Assembly (NCBI GenBank): GCA_016190465.1
Contig: JACPQP010000151.1
Span: 1-9,715 of the forward strand
Source of the DNA: Chloroflexota bacterium
GTDB lineage: Bacteria > Chloroflexota > UBA6077 > FW602-bin22 > JACPQP01
Length of the DNA stretch: 9,715 nucleotides
Direction of reading: 5' to 3'
This document shows, one piece after another, positions 1 through 6,099 of the stretch. Numbering within the stretch: the first letter of the stretch is position 1; each line of letters opens with the position of its first letter. The notes under the pieces are model-generated. The model saw only the letters and a list, made by a program, of their open reading frames with translations, did not search any database and was not told where the DNA came from. The translations under genes and the position numbers were made by a program.

Positions 1-285
1 GCGCCGCAGCAGGTCGTGGCCGGCGCCGTGGCGCATCCGCTCGGCCAGCGTCTCCACCTGCTGGTCGTCGCCCATCGGCCAGCTCCGGACCGCCCGCAGG
101 CGGTCGACCGCGTCGGCGATCGTCGTGAAGGGGATGCCGCCGAGCTTCGCATCCAGCTCGTCCAGCCCGGCCCGCAGGCGCGCCAGGAAGTGGGCGCGCC
201 GCTCGTCGTCGCCCGGGTAGGTGAGGCCGAGGCACGCGACGGGGCCGCGTGACCCTACCTTGTCATTGAAGAGACCTTCGTTCAC
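1..285 (-). CDS. pglXI: N-terminus of probable BREX-3 DNA methyltransferase PglXI (partial, runs off left edge)
   Basis: The first 95 codons of a larger gene are present and the frame stays open to the left edge. The start is a GTG at 285-283 that overlaps the TGA of the upstream small gene by four bases (GTGA), a classic translational-coupling arrangement. The N-terminal stretch VACLGLTYPGDDERRAHFLA (residues 16-35) resembles, from memory, the opening of the large adenine methyltransferases in BREX type 3 systems, which precedes their catalytic DPPY-type motif. That motif would lie outside the window, so no catalytic residue can be seen. Position supports the call: in BREX-3 the methyltransferase follows brxF and brxC. 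It would methylate host DNA at the BREX site to mark self, and it is also needed for defence. The family call is inference from a short N-terminus plus context. Confidence 0.6.
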   Translation of the reverse strand, partial: MNEGLFNDKVGSRGPVACLGLTYPGDDERRAHFLARLRAGLDELDAKLGGIPFTTIADAVDRLRAVRSWPMGDDQQVETLAERMRHGAGHDLLRR

Positions 286-521
286 TGATTGATCGAGGGA
301 TCCGCGCTCTCATCGTCCCTGGCCAGCTCACCACACCTCAAACGCTCCAGGTCGTGCTTGCGCCACGAGAATCCGCCTTCAAGTCCGCTGTCGCCAATCC
401 CCACCAGGCGGAAGATCCCGCTATCCGGCGTTAGTGGCCGAGGCCGCACGAGCCAGGCAGTCCGTTCAGCCCGGCGGCGCTTCGCTTCACCTTGCTCAGC
501 CGCCTGTTTCTTTGTAGCCAT
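282..521 (-). CDS. Unrecognised 79-residue basic/charged small protein inside the BREX operon
   Basis: I do not recognise the family. The ATG at 521-519 has a strong Shine-Dalgarno AGGAGGT (526-532) four bases upstream. The gene starts 60 bases after brxC ends, and its TGA overlaps the GTG of the next gene by four bases, so it is almost certainly translated as part of the operon. The product has a lysine/arginine-rich N-terminus (residues 3-20). A central stretch, PLTPDSGIFRLVGIGDSGLE (residues 28-47), has the compact glycine-rich look of a conserved core. A charged, acidic-leaning C-terminus follows. No signal peptide, membrane segment or cysteine pair is visible. The frame could extend upstream to an ATG at 563, but the ribosome-binding site favours 521. 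It could be a BREX-3 accessory or regulatory subunit; that is inference from location only. Confidence 0.68.
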   Translation of the reverse strand: MATKKQAAEQGEAKRRRAERTAWLVRPRPLTPDSGIFRLVGIGDSGLEGGFSWRKHDLERLRCGELARDDESADPSINQ

Positions 522-525
522 CACC

Positions 526-532
526 ACCTCCT
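526..532 (-). promoter_or_regulatory. Strong Shine-Dalgarno deciding the start of the 79-residue gene
   Basis: AGGAGGT on the minus strand lies four bases before the ATG at 521-519. The alternative in-frame ATG at 563 has no comparable sequence in front of it. This is the main reason to call the shorter start. Confidence 0.75.
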
Positions 533-553
533 GCGAATGCTCCGTATGCTCGG

Positions 554-562
554 ATTGTACCA
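554..562 (-). promoter_or_regulatory. Possible extended -10 promoter element between brxC and the small gene
   Basis: The minus strand reads TGGTACAAT, matching the extended -10 pattern (TG, one base, then a TATAAT-like hexamer). It lies just downstream of the brxC stop in a locally AT-richer patch. The best -35-like hexamer (GTGACA) is 20 bases upstream, wider than usual. An internal promoter for the small gene and methyltransferase is possible but weakly supported. Confidence 0.25.
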
Positions 563-581
563 TTTTGAGCAGACGATGCTG

Positions 582-3500
582 TCACTCGATCACAATCCGG
601 ATCGTGCTCGGGTCTTTGCCCCGGGTCAGGCCCGTCAGATAGTCCTCGAACCGCCTCCTGAGCTCGGCTGGCGTCGCGGGAGATCCGCCGCCGAGCAGCG
701 ACTGCTTCAGCTCGCCCGTTCGCACCACGACCCTGGTGAGACCACTGAGCGCCTCGCGCACCGCCGTCACGAACTCGGCGTCGAGCGGTCGGGGCAGCTC
801 CCGCTTCTGGAGGAACGTCGTCACCAGCTTCCGCCGCGCGGGCGCCAGCAGCTCCAGCTTCTCCTCGGTCAGCGGGTCTTCCAGGTTGTCCAGCAGCGCC
901 CGCGTCCACGCCGCCAGCACCGTATCCAGCTCCTCGTCGCAGGCGGCCAGCACACTGGCAACCGGCGCATTGATCGGCTCGTCGGCCGGCTTGAGCTGGC
1001 AGTGCGGGCAGACCGGCCCGGCGCGCAGCTCCCTGTCGGTCAGTGCGAAGCACGACTTCAGCCCGCCCAACCGGTTCGTCAGGTCGGCGAGCTGGTGGAC
1101 CGGAAGCAGATCGATCGCCGCCAGCTTCTTGAGCTGGTCGAGGCGTGCGTCGGCCAGGAGCTTCGCCTTCCGCCTGTCCTCGGCGTTCCCGAGCCGGGCT
1201 CGCGTGTGGAGCGCGCTGTACGTCGTTATGTAAGCCTGCACCAACTGGTCGAGCGACATCATGGCCTGGTCGACGAAGCCGGCCATCTGCCGCTCGGTCG
1301 GGCTCTTGATCTTGCCCACGAGCGCCGCCTGCGCGTGGTTCAGCCGCGCCACCCACTCGTCGTCGATCGGCAGGGCGAGCTTCGCCTGCGCCAGGTAGCT
1401 CGCGCTCTTCTCCAGCTTCTCGACGATCGCGCCGACCTGCCGCAGCTCGCGCAGCGCCTCCAGGTGAGCGCGCTGCGCCGTCACCTCACCGACGTCGTGG
1501 CGGAAGTTCTTCAGCTTCGCCGGTGTCGTGTACGGTTGCAGCGACTCCAGAAACTCCTTGGCCCGGTCCAGGCGCGCCGTGGACGTGGCCTGTTCCGAAT
1601 CCGAGAGGAGGGTGAGCCCCCAGAACGGTAGCCCCGTCTGCGCCTGCTGTCGCGCGAGGAGGATGGCGTTCACCCGCTCGGCAACCGCCTGCTGGAGCTG
1701 TTGGACCGCGGCGTCCTGCCCCTGCGTGATGCTCTGCACCAGGCCCGTGGGCAGGCCGAGCAGCTCGCAGAGCGCCTTCAGCGCGGCGACGTTCCAGTCC
1801 TTCGGCCGCTCGACGTGCTTGAAGCTGGCCAGGTCGTCGACCTTCGTCGCGACGAGCTGGTCGAGCAGGGTCGCGTCGAGCCTCCTGCCCGACAGCGCCA
1901 GGACGACGTCGCCGTTGGCGACGAGCGCCGCGAGCAGGACGACGACCCACTCTGGCTCCAGGCGGTAGCGGTGCGGCGTGAAGTACTCGACGCCGGCCAC
2001 GTCCTGGAACAGCTCGCTCCGGTTCACCACCTGCCCCGTCCCCTTCCGGGAGAGGACGTCCAGGATGTGGCGGGCGTAGCGCGACTTCGTCGGATCGAGG
2101 CGGTCGCCGTCGAGCAGCTCCAGCGCGTCGAGCACCGCCGCGCCCTGCTGGGTCTGCCGGGCGCCGCGCAGCCAGCGAAGCGCGTTCTCCGCGGCCTGGG
2201 CGCGGTTCGCGCCCGTCACCAGCGCCGTGAAGGTCGGGTACTCGGGCGCCACCCGCGCGAAGTGCCCGGCCAGGCAGACCGAGCCCACCAGGTTCACCGT
2301 GTCGCGCGCCGTCGTCAGCGCGGTGTCGCTCGCCGTCACCTTTCCGACGATCCATTCGCCGAGCGGCTTCGTCTTTCCCTGATGGGTCACGGCGAACGCG
2401 GCCTGCACGTGCTCCCCCAGCCACTTCGTCAGGATGCCGAGCTGCGCCGTCGCCACATTCTGGTAGACCAGCTTGTCGTGCCCGGACGAGGTCGGCGCGA
2501 GCTCGCCGGCCGCTGCGTAGGTTGCCAGCGCCTGCTCGAACTCCGCGTCGGCCGCCGTGAGACGGAAGAAGACCTCGTCGGCCTTCTGATCGTCGACGAA
2601 GGGTGGCGGCGCCCTGGGCTGGATGAAGTACAGGTAGAAGTCGCGCGGCGGCTGCGCCGTCGATCGCTCGTTCGGTGCGCCGAAGAAGAGGTACCCGAGC
2701 CGCGACGCCCGCCGCTCGCGCCACTCGATCTCGTGCTGCCAGATCCGGTAGCCCGTCACGACCGGCTGATCGGTGCACTCCATCACCCGCTGGAGCGCGA
2801 GGAAGTAGTACCGGTCCAGGGTCTCGGGGTCGAGCGTCTCGGCGCGCCGGGCGACGATCGCCGCGTGGTCGACGTTCTTCTTCGGGTCGAGGTAGTACTG
2901 GTCTGTCCCGTCGGTCCTGGAGATGAACTGACCGTTGACCGTCCGCGTGATCTCGCGCAGCGTCGTCTGGACCAGCGTGAGCAGGTCGTCGGCTGGCTCG
3001 CCACCCAGCTCGCCGATGCCGGGGTGATACAGGCAGAGCGCATCGCGCAGCTCGCGCGCCGTGGCCCCGACCGGCGCGTGGATGTCGCCGACCGTGAGCC
3101 GGTGGACCGACAGCGCGTGGATGATCCGCAGCGCGAGCGGCCTGTAGACGGGGCGGGCGAAGGCCTGCTGGATCCGGTTCTCCAGCACCTCGCTACAGTC
3201 GACGACTTCCTTGATGTCGGGCACCGCGCGGTAGGAGGCGTTCTCGCGCAGCGTGTTCCAGTAGCTGTCGTAGGCGACGACGCCGGGACGGTCGGTCGGC
3301 ACCTCCGCGTCGAGGAGCCGCTTCATCACGTTCGAGAGGGTCCGCAGCACCTCGCGCTTCTCGATCGCCCGGATCTGCTCGAAGGTGTCGACGTAGTCGG
3401 GGTGGATCGGGAAGAGGCGAACGAACTCGTCCAGCCGCTCGTTCATCCCGCCATAGAACCGGGCGAACGGCGTGAGGTGGTCGCGGATCTTCGCCTGCTG

Positions 3501-4295
3501 TTCGGCGGTCTTCTGGAGCAGCCGCTCCGCGACGACGTACTTCACGTCCCGGCGGGCGATCAGCACCTGCTCGAATCGGTCCTTCACCCGGCGCACTGCG
3601 TCGGCGACGAAGGCGAAGCGTGGGTTGTCGAAGAGGGTCTCCTGCACGCCGGCGATGAAGCGGAAGCGCAGGTCGCGACAGACCTCGCCGATCTCCCGGA
3701 GAAAGATGAGGTCCAGGTGCAGCGCGTGGTCGCTGCGCGTGCGCAGGTAGTCGAGGAGCGCGTCCACCACCAGCTGCAGCCCGTGGTCCGGGTGCTTCTG
3801 ATGGAAGGCCGCCATCATCTGCTCGAAGGCGTCCTTGCTGTTCGTGACCGCGTGGGCCGGCGGGAAGGTATACGCCACGCCGAGCCCCCCCAGGTGCGCC
3901 TCCAGCTCGGCGACGAGAATGTCGCGCAGCGACATCGTCGTCGCGCCGATCTCCGCCCGAACGACCTTGAACCGCCCGGCGATCAGGGCGGCCCGATCGG
4001 CGATGCGGGAGCTCTGGAGCGCGTTGGCCAGGTCGGCGTGCTCGGCGACCGCCGAGATGACCGACATCAGGTGCGACTTGCCGGTGCCGTAGTTGCCGAC
4101 GACCAGCAGGCCCTTGTTGTCGGCGGGCTGGTCGTACTGGAGGTTCGGGAAGACGATGGCGTTGAGCCGCTCGGCCATGTCATTGGAGACGACATAGGTG
4201 GCGACCAGCCGCTCGGCGTCGGCGCGTTCGTCCGCGTGCTGGAGCTGAACGACGGTCTCGATCGGGTGGAACTGGATCAGGTCGCCGTAACGCAT
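582..4295 (-). CDS. brxC: BREX type 3 P-loop protein BrxC (DUF6079 / PglY-like), 1,237 residues
   Basis: Large ATP-binding core protein of the BREX phage-exclusion system, acting in the cytoplasm with PglX and PglZ; its exact reaction is not settled. The start is the ATG at 4295-4293, preceded by GGAGGGGG (4301-4308) five bases upstream; the frame stays open to 4346 without a good site. Visible parts: an N-terminal segment beginning MRYGDLIQFHPIE; a Walker A motif GNYGTGKS at residues 67-74; a Walker B-like strand LQLVVDALLDYL at 173-184; and a sensor-like stretch RFRFIAGVQETLFDNPRF at 210-227. Near the C-terminus a CPHC knuckle (Cys1096/Cys1099) follows Cys1082 and may be a degenerate zinc site. 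The 1,237-residue length fits my recollection of BREX-3 BrxC. From memory, family members have Asp-Glu in Walker B, whereas here the sequence reads Asp178-Ala179. The reading frame is intact. It lies 143 bases downstream of brxF on the same strand. Confidence 0.92.
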   Translation of the reverse strand: MRYGDLIQFHPIETVVQLQHADERADAERLVATYVVSNDMAERLNAIVFPNLQYDQPADNKGLLVVGNYGTGKSHLMSVISAVAEHADLANALQSSRIADRAALIAGRFKVVRAEIGATTMSLRDILVAELEAHLGGLGVAYTFPPAHAVTNSKDAFEQMMAAFHQKHPDHGLQLVVDALLDYLRTRSDHALHLDLIFLREIGEVCRDLRFRFIAGVQETLFDNPRFAFVADAVRRVKDRFEQVLIARRDVKYVVAERLLQKTAEQQAKIRDHLTPFARFYGGMNERLDEFVRLFPIHPDYVDTFEQIRAIEKREVLRTLSNVMKRLLDAEVPTDRPGVVAYDSYWNTLRENASYRAVPDIKEVVDCSEVLENRIQQAFARPVYRPLALRIIHALSVHRLTVGDIHAPVGATARELRDALCLYHPGIGELGGEPADDLLTLVQTTLREITRTVNGQFISRTDGTDQYYLDPKKNVDHAAIVARRAETLDPETLDRYYFLALQRVMECTDQPVVTGYRIWQHEIEWRERRASRLGYLFFGAPNERSTAQPPRDFYLYFIQPRAPPPFVDDQKADEVFFRLTAADAEFEQALATYAAAGELAPTSSGHDKLVYQNVATAQLGILTKWLGEHVQAAFAVTHQGKTKPLGEWIVGKVTASDTALTTARDTVNLVGSVCLAGHFARVAPEYPTFTALVTGANRAQAAENALRWLRGARQTQQGAAVLDALELLDGDRLDPTKSRYARHILDVLSRKGTGQVVNRSELFQDVAGVEYFTPHRYRLEPEWVVVLLAALVANGDVVLALSGRRLDATLLDQLVATKVDDLASFKHVERPKDWNVAALKALCELLGLPTGLVQSITQGQDAAVQQLQQAVAERVNAILLARQQAQTGLPFWGLTLLSDSEQATSTARLDRAKEFLESLQPYTTPAKLKNFRHDVGEVTAQRAHLEALRELRQVGAIVEKLEKSASYLAQAKLALPIDDEWVARLNHAQAALVGKIKSPTERQMAGFVDQAMMSLDQLVQAYITTYSALHTRARLGNAEDRRKAKLLADARLDQLKKLAAIDLLPVHQLADLTNRLGGLKSCFALTDRELRAGPVCPHCQLKPADEPINAPVASVLAACDEELDTVLAAWTRALLDNLEDPLTEEKLELLAPARRKLVTTFLQKRELPRPLDAEFVTAVREALSGLTRVVVRTGELKQSLLGGGSPATPAELRRRFEDYLTGLTRGKDPSTIRIVIE

Positions 4296-4300
4296 GACCG

Positions 4301-4308
4301 CCCCCTCC
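4301..4308 (-). promoter_or_regulatory. Shine-Dalgarno of brxC
   Basis: GGAGGGGG on the minus strand is spaced five bases from the ATG at 4295. It fixes the start at MRYGDL and removes the 17-residue upstream extension. Confidence 0.75.
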
Positions 4309-4400
4309 GTCGTCCTGCCACGCTCGAGTGCGGCGGCGACGAACACATTGCAGCCCCAATCATGCGCTCAATCCGTTCGTCCCGAGCGCGGCGAGGCGAT

Positions 4401-4410
4401 CTGTCGACAG
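4401..4410. repeat. Perfect 10-base palindrome in the brxF-brxC spacer
   Basis: CTGTCGACAG is its own reverse complement. It lies about 30 bases downstream of the brxF stop, in the 143-base spacer before brxC. It is short and could be chance. If functional, it might be a protein-binding site controlling relative expression of the two BREX genes. Confidence 0.3.
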
Positions 4411-4438
4411 TTGCTACCCCGCCACGAGCGGGCGCGGA

Positions 4439-4915
4439 TCACCCACCCCGGGCGAGGGTGACGACTCGAAGCTCATTCGCCGGACAGCGCCGGTGCTCCG
4501 GGTGGCCAGGGACTGCGTACGTGAGGTAGCCACTTTCCACGTGCCCGTCGCAGGCCGCGATGACAGTGCGATGGCGCGACAGCCGCTCCAGACAGCGAAG
4601 TGGGTCAAGGTGTAAAGCCTGGTCGAAAAGGATCTCGATGTTGTCGACGAGAACGACCTCAGCCACTCGTGCACCCATCATCATATCAAGCAAGCGCGTT
4701 GCCTGCACGACTCGCTGACGTGGAGACAATTCGAGCAACAGCCGGCTGAGCTCCGCCCCGACGTCGATGCAGGGGAATCCCGTCTGTCGTGCTACCGCGT
4801 GCAGGACGGCTGTCTTGCCACTGCCAGTCGGCCCGACGACCAGCACTAACCGATGGTAGAGTTCGGCGACCTCCTCCATCGCCCGGACGACCTCTTGCGT
4901 TCCCGAATGGCTCAC
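4439..4915 (-). CDS. brxF: BREX type 3 P-loop ATPase BrxF, about 158 residues
   Basis: Small P-loop protein that marks BREX type 3 systems and is normally the first gene of that operon, as here. With the GTG start at 4915, Walker A is GPTGSGKT at residues 28-35. Walker B is VVLVDNIE at 87-94, with Asp91. These are followed by LFDQALHLDPLRCLERLSRH and a C-terminal GYLTYAVPGHPEHRR, which I recognise as the BrxF signature order. The start is uncertain. The frame is open up to an ATG at 5092, and another ATG lies at 4972. Neither has a convincing ribosome-binding site, and the upstream residues look like translated noncoding DNA. The GTG at 4915 has a weak AGG about eight bases upstream and gives the usual length of about 150 residues. 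brxC follows after 143 bases. The role within BREX is not established. Confidence 0.9.
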   Translation of the reverse strand: MSHSGTQEVVRAMEEVAELYHRLVLVVGPTGSGKTAVLHAVARQTGFPCIDVGAELSRLLLELSPRQRVVQATRLLDMMMGARVAEVVLVDNIEILFDQALHLDPLRCLERLSRHRTVIAACDGHVESGYLTYAVPGHPEHRRCPANELRVVTLARGG

Positions 4916-5035
4916 CGCACCAACCTCGCCTATGACATCCTTCCCAGGACGGGCGCCGTTCAACCCGTGCATCTGCGCGCCCGTCCACTGCCCGTCGACT
5001 CGGTCATCCTCCCCGATGGCAGGCAACCTGCGCCC

Positions 5036-5063
5036 CGCGTGCGCCGGGGGACGAGGCGCTCGG
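5036..5063. repeat. Imperfect 28-base direct repeat, copy 1, upstream of brxF
   Basis: This copy matches 5097-5124 at 24 of 28 positions in the same orientation, with start-to-start spacing of 61 bases. Both copies carry a GGGACGAGG core followed by a GCTCGG end. The pair lies 120 to 210 bases upstream of the brxF start, where an operon control region would be expected. Confidence 0.55.
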
Positions 5064-5096
5064 TGGGTTGGCAGACAATCGCCACACGCCACACCG

Positions 5097-5124
5097 CGCG
5101 TGTGCCCTGGGACGAGGTGCTCGG
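5097..5124. repeat. Imperfect 28-base direct repeat, copy 2, upstream of brxF
   Basis: Partner of the copy at 5036-5063 (24/28 identical). Its right end overlaps the outer inverted repeat of the MITE-like interval (5116-5131), so the repeat may be partly a by-product of an insertion. Confidence 0.55.
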
Positions 5125-5131
5125 CGACTGA

Positions 5132-5222
5132 AGTCGCGAGCTACCTTGACGAAGTCGGCCTTCGCCGACTCGGTGGCGGCGAATAGCCCGCGAAGGCGGG
5201 CTTCGCAAAGGTAGCCGCGACT
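5132..5222. repeat. REP-like palindromic element with an outer stem and two inner hairpins
   Basis: The outer arms AGTCGCGAGCTACCTT (5132-5147) and AAGGTAGCCGCGACT (5208-5222) pair with a single bulged base. Between them sit two perfect 7-base-pair hairpins with four-base loops: AGTCGGC-CTTC-GCCGACT (5153-5170) and AGCCCGC-GAAG-GCGGGCT (5185-5202). Together they would fold into a three-armed junction. The regular design suggests a dispersed genomic repeat rather than a terminator, since no T-run follows on either strand. Confidence 0.65.
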
Positions 5223-5227
5223 CGTGA

Positions 5228-5245
5228 AGGTTAAGAAAATAACCT
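5228..5245. repeat. Small inverted repeat with an A-rich loop
   Basis: AGGTTA and TAACCT (six base pairs) flank the loop AGAAAA. It lies directly right of the multi-hairpin element in an unusually AT-rich patch, and may be a boundary of that element or a regulatory site. Support is limited to the symmetry. Confidence 0.35.
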
Positions 5246-5274
5246 GGCACATCGTCTGGCGGTGACCGGGGGAC

Positions 5275-5329
5275 GGGGCACCCACAGGGGGGTGCCCCTA
5301 CCGTAGGGGCGGTCCCCCGTGGCCGCCCC
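5275..5329. repeat. Double GC-rich hairpin, REP-like
   Basis: The first stem is GGGGCACC (5275-5282) with GGTGCCCC (5291-5298). The second is GGGGCGG (5306-5312) with CCGCCCC (5323-5329). The link between them is itself symmetrical (CCCCTAC-C-GTAGGGG), allowing an alternative fold. Paired GC hairpins of this form recur as dispersed intergenic repeats in several high-GC lineages. It lies downstream of the toxin gene and could also slow transcription, but no T-run is present. Confidence 0.55.
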
Positions 5330-5408
5330 CCCTCGCACCCGATTAATTCGTGAACGTTCATCAGTCGCCAGGCACCCCTATCAGCCGGTCCACCGAACAG
5401 GGGCACTC

Positions 5409-5699
5409 CTACCGACGACGAGCACGCTGATAGGCAGTGTCGTGCGGGCCGATGGCGATGAACAGCACCACTTCCCCCTCGATGGTAGAGACGAGACGAT
5501 AGGCCACACCCTTGACCATGAGATCGTAGGCACGCGTGTGGGCCAGGTCCCCCTTCTTCGGCTCACCAGCTCGATAGGGATCGCGGAGGATGACCGGGAT
5601 GTGCACCGTCGCGATCTCGTGGAGCAGAGGCTGGTTGTGGCGGGTCAGCTTGAACAGGTCTCGGGCAGCCGCCGCGAGAAACTCGTACCGGTGGGCCAT
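5409..5699 (-). CDS. RelE/ParE-superfamily toxin of a type II toxin-antitoxin pair, 96 residues
   Basis: Likely toxin of a two-gene addiction module. RelE-like members cut mRNA at the ribosome and ParE-like members poison gyrase; the sequence alone does not say which. The length is typical. The pattern fits the fold: an N-terminal helix (MAHRYEFLAAAARDLFKL), a second helix with LLHEIATVHIPVIL, then GEPKKGDLAHTRAYDL and the strand pair GVAYRLV and GEVVLFIAIGPHD, ending in an arginine-rich YQRARRR. The basic residues in the strands and tail are the kind used for RNA or target contact. The ATG at 5699 lies eight bases after the antitoxin stop. No strong ribosome-binding site is visible, which suggests coupling to antitoxin translation. 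Confidence 0.85.
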   Translation of the reverse strand: MAHRYEFLAAAARDLFKLTRHNQPLLHEIATVHIPVILRDPYRAGEPKKGDLAHTRAYDLMVKGVAYRLVSTIEGEVVLFIAIGPHDTAYQRARRR

Positions 5700-5707
5700 C
5701 TACCATG

Positions 5708-6058
5708 CTATCGGGCCGAGGGTCGCGTACGTGCTTGTCGGAGCAACTCGGCGAGGAATGTCGGGCCATCAACGCGCGCCCCTGGTTCAGCGAGGCGGCG
5801 TCGCACAATGTCGTCCTCGTCCGGGCCACCGAGCACGGGAACGCGATGAGCATCGTGCTCGATCTCGAACAGTTCCCCGGGTTCACAATCCAGGGCCTCG
5901 CAGAGTCGGGCCAGCGTGTCGAACCGGATGCCCGCGGTGTCGCCCCGCTCAAGCGCCGAGACCGTGTCCGGGCGCACGCCGGCCAGCGCAGCCAACTGGC
6001 GCTGCGACAGCCTCCGCCTGGCACGCAGAACCGGAAGCCGCAACTGCACACGACCCAT
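5708..6058 (-). CDS. XRE-family helix-turn-helix antitoxin, 116 residues
   Basis: Predicted DNA-binding antitoxin that neutralises the downstream toxin and represses its own promoter. Residues 6-66 form a Cro/C1-type helix-turn-helix: LRARRRLSQRQLAALAGVRP, then a recognition-helix segment DTVSALERG and RFDTLARLCEALDCEPGELF. The C-terminal 50 residues are acidic at first and then end in FLAELLRQARTRPSAR. They would be the toxin-binding part; I recognise no named domain there. The ATG at 6058 is preceded by AGGAGGGG (6062-6069), a strong ribosome-binding site. A consensus-like promoter and a palindromic operator lie directly upstream. The toxin starts eight bases after this gene ends. Antitoxin-first order is usual for such pairs, though toxin-first modules are common among XRE/RelE types. 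Confidence 0.85.
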   Translation of the reverse strand: MGRVQLRLPVLRARRRLSQRQLAALAGVRPDTVSALERGDTAGIRFDTLARLCEALDCEPGELFEIEHDAHRVPVLGGPDEDDIVRRRLAEPGARVDGPTFLAELLRQARTRPSAR

Positions 6059-6082
6059 TCACCCCTCCTGGCGTGACGAACA

Positions 6083-6096
6083 CACGGTATACCGTG
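6083..6096. promoter_or_regulatory. Perfect 14-base palindrome, probable antitoxin operator
   Basis: CACGGTATACCGTG is fully self-complementary. It lies 25 bases upstream of the antitoxin ATG and begins four bases past the -10 hexamer, so it covers the expected transcription start. This is where an autoregulating toxin-antitoxin complex would bind to block initiation. The symmetry and position are directly visible; binding is inference. Confidence 0.72.
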
Positions 6097-6099
6097 ACA

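Larger units (their letters stand above)
5116..5376. mobile_element. Possible MITE-like element, 261 bases with imperfect 16-base terminal inverted repeats
   Basis: The left end (5116-5131, GGTGCTCGGCGACTGA) and the reverse complement of the right end (5361-5376, GGTGCCTGGCGACTGA) agree at 14 of 16 positions. The interval encodes no protein and is filled with hairpins, as in miniature elements mobilised in trans. No clear target-site duplication is visible just outside the ends, and the GC-rich context raises the chance of spurious matches. The smaller palindromic units inside could instead be independent REP-like repeats. Confidence 0.35.
4916..5408. other. 493-base gene-free junction between the BREX operon and the toxin gene
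   Basis: No convincing coding region is present on either strand; the open frames here lack ribosome-binding sites and recognisable protein patterns. The stretch holds two imperfect 28-base direct repeats, a multi-hairpin palindromic element, a small AT-looped hairpin, a double GC hairpin, and a perfect 10-base palindrome (TGAACGTTCA, 5351-5360). The brxF promoter should lie here, but no clear -35/-10 pair was found. Confidence 0.7.

Noticed and set aside
492..1631. A 379-codon plus-strand open frame opposite the end of brxC
   Set aside because: Arg/Gln/Leu-rich antisense translation with no motif; the minus strand holds the real gene.
1701..4529. A 942-codon open frame on the plus strand opposite brxC
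   Set aside because: It is antisense to a clear brxC gene. Its translation is rich in Arg, Val, Leu, Gly and Glu without domain motifs, as expected when a GC-rich gene is read on the opposite strand.
4916..5092. A 59-residue N-terminal extension of BrxF (ATG at 5092)
   Set aside because: No ribosome-binding site; the residues are Pro/Arg/Gly-rich noise and BrxF is normally about 150 residues, matching the start at 4915.
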